The notes: generated from the sequence alone by a model not told the origin. A stretch of 64,000 nucleotides of DNA from Chthoniobacterales bacterium (GCA_018883245.1 VEQL01000013.1:1-64000); one strand, 5' to 3'; counted from the stretch's first letter, positions 46,243 to 54,563 are shown. Program-made: numbers and translations.

Positions 46243-46267
46243 CCGGCACCGGGTTGCTCAACGAGGC
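46242..46267 (+). repeat. Copy 2 of duplicated exporter 3' end
   Basis: Same 26 bases as 45695-45720 with two mismatches. Read in frame it gives A-G-T-G-L-L-N-E-A-stop, as in the exporter, but with TTG to CTC and the TAA stop as TGA. The copy has no start and is not part of a gene. Confidence 0.8.
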
Positions 46268-46377
46268 CTGACCGGCAAAAGCCCGCGGCCGTCCCGCTCG
46301 GGCCTCGAATTCAAATCTCGGCCTTATCTCCCCCCATTCCTATTGACACTCTGACGCGCAAAGTTCATCCAACACCC

Positions 46378-46812
46378 ATGGAAAACACGCCTCCTCCGGT
46401 TCCGTCGCCATCCAACCAGCCATCGGAAGCCCCGCTGACGGCGCCTGCATCCTCCACACCGCCGCCGGTTCCCACGCGCGAAGATCAAAGCTGGGCCATC
46501 GCGCTGCATTTGAGCGGCTTCGCCGGGTTTCTCGTGCCCTCGCTCGGGCAAATCCTCGCGCCGCTCGTGATCTGGCTCATCAAGCGTCCCGAAAGCCCCT
46601 ACCTCGACCGCATTGGCAAAGAAGTGCTCAACTTCCAAATCAGCTACACCATTTACGGCGCGGTCGCCTTCGCCCTCTGCTGGCTTTGCATCGGCTTCCT
46701 TGTCCTGCCCGTTGTCGTCATTCTCTGGATTGTTTACATGATCATGGCCGCGGTCAAAACCAGCAACGGCCAAGACTACCAATATCCGTTCACCATCAGG
46801 TTCCTGCAGTAA
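46378..46812 (+). CDS. DUF4870 domain membrane protein
   Basis: 144 residues. A Pro/Ser/Thr-rich N-terminal 34 residues leads to the DUF4870 core: SWAIALHLSGFAGFLVPSLGQILAPLVIWLIKR, then DRIGKEVLNFQISYTIY and two further hydrophobic helices. The family has a TIC20/DUF4870-like three-helix membrane fold with unknown role. It sits 48 bases before the tmRNA gene. Confidence 0.88.
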   Translation: MENTPPPVPSPSNQPSEAPLTAPASSTPPPVPTREDQSWAIALHLSGFAGFLVPSLGQILAPLVIWLIKRPESPYLDRIGKEVLNFQISYTIYGAVAFALCWLCIGFLVLPVVVILWIVYMIMAAVKTSNGQDYQYPFTIRFLQ

Positions 46813-46859
46813 ACGATCGTTTGACAACGCGGCCGCCCGGTCCTACTTTTCCCGCCGTA

Positions 46860-47212
46860 GGGGGCGTATCTGGTTTCGACTCATGGTGCGAAACGACGTC
46901 CGCATGCCGAGGATGATCCGTTGGCCTCGTAAATAATCGGATCAAAAAAATAACAGCAGAGACCGAAGATCTCGCTCTCGCGGCTTAATCGCCCGCGACG
47001 GCTTCCAGTTGACGCCTGCTAGGCGGGAAGCCGACGACAGCAGGCAACCCGGTGTCGGGATCGACCGCCGCTACCGGGGATCTTCCCGCGGACGATAGGA
47101 CGAAGGTAGCGCGCTGCCGAGCAGCCCGAGTCCGACAACTCACCGGCAGCTAAGCATGTAGCGGGCGGCGTCCAACGCCATGAGGACAGGGGTTCGACTC
47201 CCCTCGCCTCCA
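46860..47212 (+). ncRNA. ssrA: Transfer-messenger RNA (tmRNA)
   Basis: The 5' end GGGGGCGTATCTGGTTTCGAC and the 3' end GGTTCGACTCCCCTCGCC-TCCA are the classic tmRNA termini. The acceptor stem GGGGGCG (46860-46866) pairs with CGCCTCC (47205-47211), one G-U pair; the discriminator A is 47212 and CCA is not encoded. The tag frame ends ...A-E-T-E-D-L-A-L-A-A then TAA (stop near 46985), with ALAA as the usual degradation signal. The first tag codon is unclear. One-piece form. It rescues stalled ribosomes with SmpB. Confidence 0.95.
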
Positions 47213-47366
47213 GCCTTCCCTCGCCGCGCAGCCAGAGCGAAGGCTGCCACGCCGGAGTCGCCACAGGCGCGTAGGCGGACCCGCTTTCGAACCCACAACC
47301 CGTCGAGGCTACGGCTTGGCAAGCCAGCAGGTTTTGTTCATCACATCATGGAGCTGATCTCACGCG

Positions 47367-47609
47367 ATGTTCCATTACACCTACATCCTCGTCAGCGAAT
47401 CGGCCCCCGATCGCCACTATGTCGGAACCACATCGGACTTGAACGCGCGACTTGCCGCGCACAACTCAGGCAAAGCGAGTCACACGTCGAAATTCAGCCC
47501 TTGGCGCGTGGAAACAGCCGTCGCTTTCCGCAGCAAAGAAAAAGCTGCCGCTTTCGAGCGTTATTTGAAGTCGGGCTCGGGCCGCGAGTTTTCCAGAAGG
47601 CATTTTTGA
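47367..47609 (+). CDS. GIY-YIG nuclease family protein
   Basis: 80 residues from ATG 47367. The GIY-YIG strands are YTYILVS and HYVGTTSDLNARLAAHNSGK (Y-x-G-x-T-x-D/N-L-x-x-R-x-x-x-H-N-x-G), followed by SPWRVETAVAF and RYLKSGSGREF. Missing GIY is a common variant (YTYIL). Such ORFs occur singly in many genomes and are often next to RNA genes; their role is not established. The 154 bases between the tmRNA and this ORF contain no gene. Confidence 0.85.
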   Translation: MFHYTYILVSESAPDRHYVGTTSDLNARLAAHNSGKASHTSKFSPWRVETAVAFRSKEKAAAFERYLKSGSGREFSRRHF

Positions 47610-47683
47610 TCGTTCTTCGCTCGCCGCGAGGCGAATGTCGTTTGTGGAGCCTTTTCGATCCTGCACGGCCAACGCTTTTCGTT

Positions 47684-48493
47684 TCACACAGCCGCTTGAC
47701 GGCGGATTTTGCGCTCGAAGCGGCCCGGCGAGGAGAAAAGCTCCCCGATCCTCTCCATCGCCATATCGGCCAGCGGCCCGGGCTGACGTCCGAGCGTGCA
47801 TTGCAGATAGACGGCCTCTTTGAGCAACTCGGCGAAATCGGCTTTGACCAGCTTATCCCAGTCCGCCGCGGAAATGTCTTTTTTGGATTTGGAGAGTTCG
47901 AAGTCGATGAGGACCGCTTCGGCCGGCGAAGGCGCGACGGCGATGTTGTGCAGCTCCATGTCACCGTGCACGAGACCGCCCTCGTGAAGACGGACGAGTT
48001 CATCGAAGGCTCGCCGGCAGAGCCACCACAGTCCGATCGCCGTGGCCAAGTCCAGTTCCTCGGCGACCTGCACGTTGCCTTCCACGGGATCCGCGCCGAA
48101 AGGGGTGAGACGCGAATAGGGCTTTCCGGGAACAAAGCATGAGCGGAAGGTGTCCTTGGTCCATCCGATCGGCGGCGGCGCATCGAGAATCTCCGAGGCC
48201 CGCCTCTGGTTTTCGAATTCGACAGACGGATCGCCGTGCAGACGCCCGGGGAAATACGTCTTGCGGAAATGCATGGGATATTTTTCGGCCAAGGGAAATT
48301 GCTTCCGCGTATCCTTCCCGGCTATGACCATTTCGGCGGACATCAGTTGCAGGCCGTTGGCCTCGCGTCGCGCGATGGTGCGCATCACAAAATCGTGCTC
48401 GGGCGCGTAGCGGATAAGCTGGGCATACTCCGGAGCAAGCAGCACTTCATGCCGCGGAGACACGGGAACCATGGCCGCTTCGGGTGTTTCCAT
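47684..48493 (-). CDS. Protein-kinase-like fold protein (HGDxxxHN type)
   Basis: 269 residues from ATG 48493; longer frame to 48832 lies antisense to the next gene. The catalytic loop is GLVHGDMELHNIAVA, a kinase-type HGDxxxxN loop, followed by VLIDFELSKS (D-F-E instead of D-F-G). FMRKTYFPG-type and VFENQRRASEIL segments precede. Resembles lipopolysaccharide kinase or small-molecule phosphotransferase folds. Unlike the paralogue-like gene at 16899, its active-site Asp is intact. Function unknown. Confidence 0.72.
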   Translation of the reverse strand: METPEAAMVPVSPRHEVLLAPEYAQLIRYAPEHDFVMRTIARREANGLQLMSAEMVIAGKDTRKQFPLAEKYPMHFRKTYFPGRLHGDPSVEFENQRRASEILDAPPPIGWTKDTFRSCFVPGKPYSRLTPFGADPVEGNVQVAEELDLATAIGLWWLCRRAFDELVRLHEGGLVHGDMELHNIAVAPSPAEAVLIDFELSKSKKDISAADWDKLVKADFAELLKEAVYLQCTLGRQPGPLADMAMERIGELFSSPGRFERKIRRQAAV

Positions 48494-48610
48494 CGCGGCC
48501 CAGTTTTTCCAAGCGCGGGGCGCTTGCCAACAATCAAAGCTCGCGCCGGAGACGACTTCCAGTGGAACGGGGCTTGTCAGACAAGCGGCAAAGGGATTAG
48601 TGAAAAGCGC

Positions 48611-49132
48611 ATGAAGAAGTTCCTCCCGATCCTCGCGGCCCTCATCTCCACCGCAATAACCTCTCCGGCGGACGACGACTATCCGGTGTCTGTCGATGAA
48701 CTTCCGCAGAAAGTCACCGCGGCGGTGGCGGATTACCTTCCCGGCTCGACTATCGAATCCGCGCGTGCCGACGAGGATGACGGCCGCCTTTATTACGACC
48801 TCAAAGTCCTTCACCAAGACGAGTTGCTTCACATCGAGGTGCTGCGCGGTGGGCGCATCCGCGAGATCGACATGAACCGCGGGTATCCGGGACTGGTGCG
48901 GCTGATTGATCGGGAGACCTCCCTTTCGGACGACATCGCGGTCGATGAACTCCCGGCGAACGTTTCAGCCGGCGTGGCGGATTTTTTCCCGGATTCGAAA
49001 ATTATCTCGGCGGCGCGCGGCGAGAACGACGGCAAGCGGTTTTACCGCCTGCGTGTGCGCCACAGGGATCTGGTGCTGAACATGGACGTCACCACCAAGG
49101 GCCAGATCCTCGATATCGACACGGCGAAGTAG
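48611..49132 (+). CDS. Secreted protein with two PepSY-like repeats
   Basis: 173 residues from ATG 48611 (MKKFLPILAALISTAITSPADDD), a clear signal peptide with cleavage after ITSPA or nearby. The mature chain holds two repeated units of about 75 residues, each starting VDELPxxVxAxVADxxPxSxI (VSVDELPQKVTAAVADYLPGSTI and IAVDELPANVSAGVADFFPDSKI) and ending in an EIDM-type strand. This is the PepSY-like/DUF2874 pattern, expected to be periplasmic inhibitors or sensors. The longer frame to 48236 is a shadow. Confidence 0.83.
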   Translation: MKKFLPILAALISTAITSPADDDYPVSVDELPQKVTAAVADYLPGSTIESARADEDDGRLYYDLKVLHQDELLHIEVLRGGRIREIDMNRGYPGLVRLIDRETSLSDDIAVDELPANVSAGVADFFPDSKIISAARGENDGKRFYRLRVRHRDLVLNMDVTTKGQILDIDTAK

Positions 49133-49160
49133 GTGCGGCGGAAGCGGTGCGAAGTGCCGG

Positions 49161-49502
49161 CTAAGCAAGGGCCGACAGCACGATCGCCAAGTTCGTTAAC
49201 GCCAGCACCAAGGCGGGCAGCAAAGCATACCACGGATCGCGGATGCGCCAGCGGGCCCAGAGCCCGCAGAGCATGAGGGCGAACAATCCGCTTGCCGCCG
49301 CGACTTGCAGGGGTTGCCACCACCAGCCCGCGATGAGGCCGCAGGCACCGGCGATTTCGAGCCAGCCGACCAGCAAACGCCAACGTCCCAATCGGTAGCG
49401 CTCGAACTCCGCTACCATCGCCCGTGAGAAAACGCAGGCCGCTCCGTAGAACAGGAACGCGGCGGCGGAAACGGCAGCAAGAAAATCGATTGTGGTCGGC
49501 AC
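49161..49502 (-). CDS. DoxX-like small membrane protein A
   Basis: 113 residues, four hydrophobic helices, with the short AFLFYGAACVFSRAMVAEFERYRLGRWRLLVGWLEIAGACGLIAGW segment of DoxX-like proteins (split here across helices 1-3). No catalytic motif. It is divergent from the second DoxX gene at 49574 across 71 bases. Function of the family is uncertain; members occur in quinone and thiosulfate systems and as small stress proteins. Confidence 0.78.
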   Translation of the reverse strand: MPTTIDFLAAVSAAAFLFYGAACVFSRAMVAEFERYRLGRWRLLVGWLEIAGACGLIAGWWWQPLQVAAASGLFALMLCGLWARWRIRDPWYALLPALVLALTNLAIVLSALA

Positions 49503-49573
49503 CGGAAAAATTCTCCTGACGCCAAAGCTAGAATCCGCTTAGGTTCATTGACAACCATACAGTCCCCGAATCC

Positions 49574-49948
49574 ATGAAAACCTTCGTCCAAATCTGCCAA
49601 ATCATCGTCGGCTGCGGCCTGCTCAACGTCTGGCTTTTGCGCTTCAACAAAGCCACGGCTTACCGCGGAGGATCTGCGGCCACCATGCCCGAGGAATTCG
49701 CCGCTTATGGCCTCCCGGCGTGGTCCTGCTACCTGGTGGGAGTGTTGAAGGTCGCCTCCGCTCTCGCACTGCTCGCCGGCCTGATCTGCCCCGCGCTCGT
49801 CCTTCCGGCCGCAATCGTTGTCGCTCTCCTCATGGCAGGCGCGGTGGCGATGCATCTCAAAGTCGGCGACCCGTTCAAGAAGTCCGTGCCCGCACTTTCG
49901 GTGCTCGTGCTCAGCGCCATCATCATCGCGGGCAATTGGACGGCTTGA
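49574..49948 (+). CDS. DoxX family small membrane protein B
   Basis: 124 residues, four helices. VGCGLLNVWLLRFNKATAYRGGSAATMPEEFAAYGLPAWSCYLVGVLKVASALALLAGL follows the DoxX layout (charged RFNKATAYRGG loop, G-L-P motif, then helix with xxGxxK/KxxxA). Divergent from DoxX-like A. No operon partner. Confidence 0.82.
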   Translation: MKTFVQICQIIVGCGLLNVWLLRFNKATAYRGGSAATMPEEFAAYGLPAWSCYLVGVLKVASALALLAGLICPALVLPAAIVVALLMAGAVAMHLKVGDPFKKSVPALSVLVLSAIIIAGNWTA

Positions 49949-50064
49949 TAGCTGTATTTTGTGCCTTTCGAGGGGCGTCAACGCCCATGGCAGAGCGCCG
50001 ATGACCACGCTCGAAGCCTGCGGCTCGAATTAGCGACCGAGCCGGCCCGACCAGAGACTCGGCG

Positions 50065-51174
50065 CTATTTAACCGTGACCACCTCGGACGGCGTAAAGCT
50101 GTCGTGGTCCTGCGGGCCCATCTCGACGGTGGCCTTTTTGTCGCCGGCGGCTTTGAGCGCCTCGGCGAGGTCTATGACACGCACGTTCGGGTTGCCGTAG
50201 GTTTTCCAGTGATATTTCTTGGCCTTCAGGTCGGACACCGTGGTCCACGAAGTGTAGTCGGGAAATTTCTCCGATGTGCCGGCTGGAGGCATGGCGGCGC
50301 CGGGCGGGATGTCGAAGTTGTTGAGGAAATGGAACATGGTGCCCACGGCCTCGCCGGTGGTCTTCTGAGGCAGGGCGTTCTGCAGGTAGAACGTCATGCG
50401 CACGAAGCGCGACGGCGGGCTGAAATCTCCCGGCAAACCGAACGATCCGCCGCCCATGCCGAAGGGCGAAAGCGTGAGGTCGCCGATCTTCTTGTTGGCC
50501 GGATAGGCCGCGGACATGTCGAGGTAGGTGTTGAGATTGGTCAGCATCCACGGAAATTCCGGCGCGTTGGTCAGCACGCGCACCGGATTGTCGTGCACGA
50601 GCAGCTTGCCGCCGCGCGGTTCGACAACGATGCATTTGCCCGAGGGGTCCTGCACTTTCATGTGCATGTCGGGCACGATGCCGATGAGGTCGAGCACCAC
50701 GGGCAGGAGCGCGATTTCGCCGATTTTGGCTTTCACGTCCTCCACGGTTGCGCAGTTCGAGAGCACCCATGCGGTGATTTGCGCGGGGGCGAGGCCTTTC
50801 GCTGCGTTCTCCGGCGTGGGCTCGGCGTATTGCGCATAGCCGGGGAAGTAAAAGAGCCCGACGTTGAGACCCTGGTCGTTGATCCCGTCGATGAGCATGT
50901 CGTGATGCGTGCCGGCGGTCGGTCCCATGAAGCCGTATTTCGATTTCCACTTGAGCCCGTTGTTCCCGGTCGGCGTCGTTCCGACAAACTCCGCTCCTGC
51001 AGGCCAGACGGCGAGAACGGAATCGAGCGGTTCGCCGAATTCGAGCGTGCGCCCGACCGCCACGCCGCCATCTTTGGCAATGAGCGCGCCGCCAGTGCAG
51101 GCGAGCGCGGGTTGGTTGGCAACGAGCATCGCCGCGAAGGCGAAAAGTGCGGGGACGACTTTAGATGTATTCAT
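50065..51174 (-). CDS. Secreted linear-amide C-N hydrolase (choloylglycine hydrolase family)
   Basis: 369 residues. Signal peptide ends ANQPALA, so the Ntn-type nucleophile Cys26 (ALA-CTGGALIAKDG) becomes the new N-terminus; this is the CBAH pattern. VVVEPRGGKLLVHDNPVRVLTNAPEFPWMLTNLNTY carries the Asn and Arg-rich substrate segment (T-N-xP-x-F-x-x-Q/M). Relatives hydrolyse bile salts, acyl-homoserine lactones or penicillin V; in an environmental organism quorum-signal or amide hydrolysis is possible. Periplasmic. Confidence 0.9.
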   Translation of the reverse strand: MNTSKVVPALFAFAAMLVANQPALACTGGALIAKDGGVAVGRTLEFGEPLDSVLAVWPAGAEFVGTTPTGNNGLKWKSKYGFMGPTAGTHHDMLIDGINDQGLNVGLFYFPGYAQYAEPTPENAAKGLAPAQITAWVLSNCATVEDVKAKIGEIALLPVVLDLIGIVPDMHMKVQDPSGKCIVVEPRGGKLLVHDNPVRVLTNAPEFPWMLTNLNTYLDMSAAYPANKKIGDLTLSPFGMGGGSFGLPGDFSPPSRFVRMTFYLQNALPQKTTGEAVGTMFHFLNNFDIPPGAAMPPAGTSEKFPDYTSWTTVSDLKAKKYHWKTYGNPNVRVIDLAEALKAAGDKKATVEMGPQDHDSFTPSEVVTVK

Positions 51175-51221
51175 GAGTGATGTTTGTTGAGTGTGAGATT
51201 ATCAAAAAAAAACGCGGTGGA

Positions 51222-52036
51222 CTACTCCGGAAGCATCGGCGTGAAATTTATGCGCAGCCCCCACTGCTGACCGGGCACGGGCGACTGGGCGTAGTATTGC
51301 AGGGCCAACCCGATCTGCACCGGGATTTTGCCGATCTTGATCACCTGGGAATACGTGTTGTTGAACGAGATGGTCCACTGCTCATCGAGCCAGTCGTAGG
51401 TTGATTCGCTGTCGATGCTGATGCTCGTCGCCGTCTTGAAGGTGTGCGTCACGAAGGGTTGGAAATAGCTCGCGTTGTAATCGCCGGGGCCGGCGACGCG
51501 CCAGTTTTGGGTGACGAGCGATCCGATCGTCCATCCGTTCTTCTGCACCAAGGCAACCGCGGACGGACCGAGCGTCATGACATCGCCGCCGAGTTTCTTT
51601 TGTGTGGCCGTGGGCAGGATGGACGTGGGCCCGAGGCCCCAGATAATTCCGAAAGGCCCTGGCTTCACCGGCGAAAGAAACGTCTCGAGCTCGAGATCCC
51701 CCAGTCCGCTGACATAGCCCGGACCGAACACATTGCTCGTAGAGATGAACGGCAGGACCGGCCGCACGATGTAGTTCCATTCGGGCGTGATGTGAAGAGG
51801 GATGACCGGCTGGATATTGAGTAAGTAAGCGTTCCCTGGTGCTCCCCAACGCCGAAATTGAAGTTATTCTGAAACTGCATGCTGATCAGGTCCGCAACCG
51901 GGTTCTGCAATTTCTGGGCCAACTCGGCGGTGTTGGCCTCAGGCGCCGGTGCCGTGGTCACCTCGACCGGAGCGGCAGCGATGGCCCCGCCGGCAAACAG
52001 GGCGAGAAACATGGAAGTGAGGGGGAGCGATTTCAT
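51222..52036 (-). pseudogene. Outer-membrane 'neuromedin U-like' protein gene with frameshift
   Basis: Two frames together encode one protein. From ATG 52036 the first frame reads a signal peptide (MKSLPLTSMFLALFAGGAIAAA) and AQKLQNPVADLISMQFQNNFNFGVG; after about 51845 the family continues in another frame as YLLNIQPVIPLHITPEWNYIVRPVLPF to a natural stop at 51222. The conserved order matches a widespread Gram-negative outer-membrane beta-barrel family often labelled neuromedin U or transporter. One lost base (or two gained) near GGGGAGCACC explains the shift. Either a true pseudogene or a sequencing error. A LytTR-like site lies upstream at 52093-52123. Confidence 0.8.
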
Positions 52037-52092
52037 GGGCGGCAGACACTCTCAGAACCCGTTGCGATTGTAAAATCCCTCATTCGGCCGCA

Positions 52093-52123
52093 CGACGAAA
52101 CGGCAATTTTTTCGACGAAAAAG
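52093..52123 (-). promoter_or_regulatory. Paired 11-bp direct repeat (LytTR-type site) upstream of the outer-membrane gene
   Basis: On the minus strand the distal half is CTTTTTCGTCG (52123-52113) and the proximal half CCGTTTCGTCG (52103-52093), period 20. The proximal half ends 56 bases before the start at 52036. The same pair occurs at 58069-58099 and 61186-61216. CCGTTTCGTCG is close to the AlgR target CCGTTCGTC. Confidence 0.6.
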
Positions 52124-52209
52124 TAGTTTTGCCCGCCCGAGCATCACGACCTCCCCCGCGGCGAAGCAAATGCGATTCAGGTCCTGAAACGCCTGCGCGA
52201 CAGGCTTGA

Positions 52210-52230
52210 TATACGAAGCACCTTCGTATA
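52210..52230. promoter_or_regulatory. Perfect 9-bp inverted repeat, probable operator
   Basis: TATACGAAG (52210-52218) and CTTCGTATA (52222-52230) with a 3-base spacer, ten bases before the ATG at 52241. Position and symmetry suggest autoregulation of the two-gene operon downstream, as in toxin-antitoxin loci. Confidence 0.6.
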
Positions 52231-52240
52231 AACACGCATT

Positions 52241-52612
52241 ATGAGGACATCAACCGTGCCCGCACGCAACGGCCGCAAGGGAGGAAAGGCACGAACCGCG
52301 GCAAAATCACTGGCCGCGCGTCAGAATATCCTGCTGCGCTGGCACAAACCCGGCCGGGATGGCGTCATCCCCCTCGCCGCACTGATCGACGGTGCTTGGT
52401 ATCTCGGAGACGGCCGCTCGGCTTCCGTGGCTTTCTGGGACGGATTCCGCAAGACCTTCCATACCGTTTCGGCAAATTCGTGGTTCGACCCGGCTACCTA
52501 TCCGGAAATCACCGGTCGCACCGTGCGGCTAAAGCAAGAGCGCCACGTTGCCTCCGGCGGCACTTTCGCTCCGCGGGAAATTCTGTCGGCTGCCGCACAG
52601 AGCCGTGTATGA
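52241..52612 (+). CDS. Small protein upstream of a DUF6036 nucleotidyltransferase
   Basis: 123 residues, ATG 52241. A basic N-terminus (RNGRKGGKARTAAKSLAARQN) could bind DNA; then ILLRWHKPGRDGVIPLAALIDGAWYLGDGRSASVAFWDG and a C-terminal FRKTFHTVSANSWFDPATYPE segment. No family recognised. It overlaps the next gene by 4 bases (ATGA) and begins just after a perfect inverted repeat, so an antitoxin or regulator role is plausible. Confidence 0.65.
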   Translation: MRTSTVPARNGRKGGKARTAAKSLAARQNILLRWHKPGRDGVIPLAALIDGAWYLGDGRSASVAFWDGFRKTFHTVSANSWFDPATYPEITGRTVRLKQERHVASGGTFAPREILSAAAQSRV

Positions 52613-53208
52613 ACGGTTTTACCAAAAAAGCGGATGTGGAGCGCGCGCTCACCGAGCCGGGGCGACAGATGGCGCTCCGCGACGCTGATCCCGTCACGGT
52701 GTTGTGTTGCGGCGCATCAGCCCTGTGCGTGGTCGGCGCGCTATCGCGCCGCACCCTCGACGTGGACGCGGTGGGTATGATCGACGCCGAAGGTAGAATC
52801 GTTGCCAGCGAGGATTTCTCTCCGGAGATGGACGCCGCCATCACCGCAGCCGGGCTTTCGCTTTCACTCAACCCCGGTTGGTTCAACATGGCAGCATCGC
52901 CAATACTCGCTCGCGGTCTTCCGCCCGGAGCAATCGAGCGCTCCGCAAAACACAGCGCCGATTTCGGCCCATGTCTTACTGTCCGCTTCATGGACCGGCT
53001 GGACCTGATTGCGTTGAAAATGTCAGCAGCTCTGGACCCGCTTGAGGGGCGCCGGCACATCGAAGACTTGGTGGCCATAGATCCGACGCGCGGAGAGCTT
53101 AAGCACGGGGCCGATTGGGTTGCCACGTGGCCGTCTGGCCCATCGTTCAGGCAGGCTTTCTATCGGCTGCTGGAGGGATTCGACGCCGCGGATCTTTACC
53201 GTGAATAA
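52609..53208 (+). CDS. DUF6036 / nucleotidyltransferase-like protein, probable toxin-antitoxin member
   Basis: 199 residues. The nucleotidyltransferase-like G-G-x-A and D-x-D segments read CCGASALCVVGALSRRTLDVDAVGMID at 35-60 (G-x-S-A-L ... T-x-D-V-D); the second D-x-D acid of polymerase-beta enzymes is VDAVG. The C-terminal part has a RFMDRLDLIALKMSAALD helix and RRHIEDLVAIDPTRGEL. This matches DUF6036/AbiEii-like proteins that modify targets in type IV toxin-antitoxin or phage defence systems. Role inferred. Confidence 0.7.
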   Translation: MNGFTKKADVERALTEPGRQMALRDADPVTVLCCGASALCVVGALSRRTLDVDAVGMIDAEGRIVASEDFSPEMDAAITAAGLSLSLNPGWFNMAASPILARGLPPGAIERSAKHSADFGPCLTVRFMDRLDLIALKMSAALDPLEGRRHIEDLVAIDPTRGELKHGADWVATWPSGPSFRQAFYRLLEGFDAADLYRE

Positions 53209-53209
53209 A

Positions 53210-54556
53210 ATGAGCGGAAGACTCTTTCTCGCTCTCCAGGCAACGCGCGTGCATTTACTCCCCCGGAGATTCATCGCTGTCGCGAGCGTCTTTATTGTGC
53301 TGTTGCAGCACGGCGTCCGCGCGGAGGAACCCGACGACTCAGCGAATATTTTGGCGCGTATCTCCTCCCTCGCAAAGAATGTGGCCAAACCGATCGGCAT
53401 GGAGTTCTTTGTCGATTACTACGGCGTGTTCCAAGGCAATCCGGTCGGCGGACTGTCGCAATCCTTCGCCTACTCGCAGATGCTGCCGTTCGGATTTGAA
53501 TGGAAAGAGCCGCTCGGTTGGCGCGGAGGCGGATTGCGCGTGTCTGCTGTCTCCGGCGCGGGACGCGATCTTTCCGCCACGATCGGCAACACCTTCGAAG
53601 TCTCGCAGGCATGGACCGACAACACAGTCTTCCTCTACGAGGCCTACCTTGTTCAAAAGGCTTTCGATGACCGGCTGCAAGTGTTGGCCGGGCGCATTTC
53701 GTCCGCCGAATTTTTCGGCGGACTGCCGGCGCTCAACCTGCTCGTGACCGGCGGACTCAACTCCGTGCCGATCGCGCTCAAACTCAACTCGCCTTTCACC
53801 GGAAGCGCTTCTGCTTCGTGGGCCGCGGGTGCGCGATGGTTGCCCGCCGAGGAGACCTACATCATGGCCGGATGGTTCCAAGCGCGTGCCGACTTGGACG
53901 AATCAGGCCCCTACCACGGTTTGGATCTCGGTTTCGGTCAGGGCGATGGCGGGTTTGCCGTAGCGGAAGTCGGTTGGACTCCCAACTCCAAACAATTCAC
54001 CGCCGTGCAGGAAGACCGCCGTTTCACCCGCAACCGCACCGAACTCACCGGCGACCGGAGCGGCTTGCCCGGCATCTACAAACTGGGCGCCTATTTTTCC
54101 ACTACGTCCACGGCGAATTATCCCGGCGGTTGGGGCGAAAATCCGTTCGGATTTTACCTGCTCGGCCAACAAACACTTTGGGAACAAACGCCCGGACAAA
54201 TTCAAGCGCCGCACCTCTGCGTGTTCAGCGGTGCCACGTGGTCACCGCCGACCGGCGTGACCGAAATGCCGTGGAGCGGATTCGCCGGCAGCGCTTGGCA
54301 AGGCCCGTTGCCCGGGCGGCCCACGGACCATCTTTACGTCGTCGGGCAAATCGGCAACTTCAGCGAGCCCTACGCGCAAAGCGTCCGGCAATCATCCTCC
54401 GGCGCCTTCGAGTCCGTGCTCAACGCGGGCTACATCTTCAAAATCACCAAGGAATTGGCCGTGCAGCCCGACATTCAATACATCATCCGCCCGGGCGGCT
54501 TCGGTGAATCCGGCAACGCCCTTGTCCTCGGCGTGCAGGTGAGCGTCGAACTGTAG
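53210..54556 (+). CDS. OprB-family carbohydrate porin
   Basis: 448 residues from ATG 53210 (an alternative GTG lies at 53201). The signal peptide is long, ending VLLQHGVRAEE. The mature protein is beta-rich: FEVSQAWTDNTVFLYEAYLVQKAFDDRLQVLAGRISSAEFFGG is the OprB segment, followed by many alternating amphipathic strands and a C-terminal VLGVQVSVEL ending in the aromatic/Leu outer-membrane signal. It likely transports sugars or oligosaccharides. Its last codons are duplicated at 55143-55180. Confidence 0.85.
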   Translation: MSGRLFLALQATRVHLLPRRFIAVASVFIVLLQHGVRAEEPDDSANILARISSLAKNVAKPIGMEFFVDYYGVFQGNPVGGLSQSFAYSQMLPFGFEWKEPLGWRGGGLRVSAVSGAGRDLSATIGNTFEVSQAWTDNTVFLYEAYLVQKAFDDRLQVLAGRISSAEFFGGLPALNLLVTGGLNSVPIALKLNSPFTGSASASWAAGARWLPAEETYIMAGWFQARADLDESGPYHGLDLGFGQGDGGFAVAEVGWTPNSKQFTAVQEDRRFTRNRTELTGDRSGLPGIYKLGAYFSTTSTANYPGGWGENPFGFYLLGQQTLWEQTPGQIQAPHLCVFSGATWSPPTGVTEMPWSGFAGSAWQGPLPGRPTDHLYVVGQIGNFSEPYAQSVRQSSSGAFESVLNAGYIFKITKELAVQPDIQYIIRPGGFGESGNALVLGVQVSVEL

Positions 54557-54563
54557 GCGAAGC
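54526..54563 (+). repeat. Copy 1 of duplicated porin 3' end
   Basis: 38 bases covering the last ten codons of the porin and eight bases past its stop. They match 55143-55180 at 35 of 38 positions. Within the codons the two differences are synonymous (GAA/GAG, CTG/TTG). Confidence 0.8.

Noticed and set aside
52140-52230. Short open frame ending ...QVLKRLRDRLDIRSTFV before the DUF6036 operon
   Set aside because: Looks helical and could be a gene remnant, but it has no start and overlaps the palindrome; too little to support.
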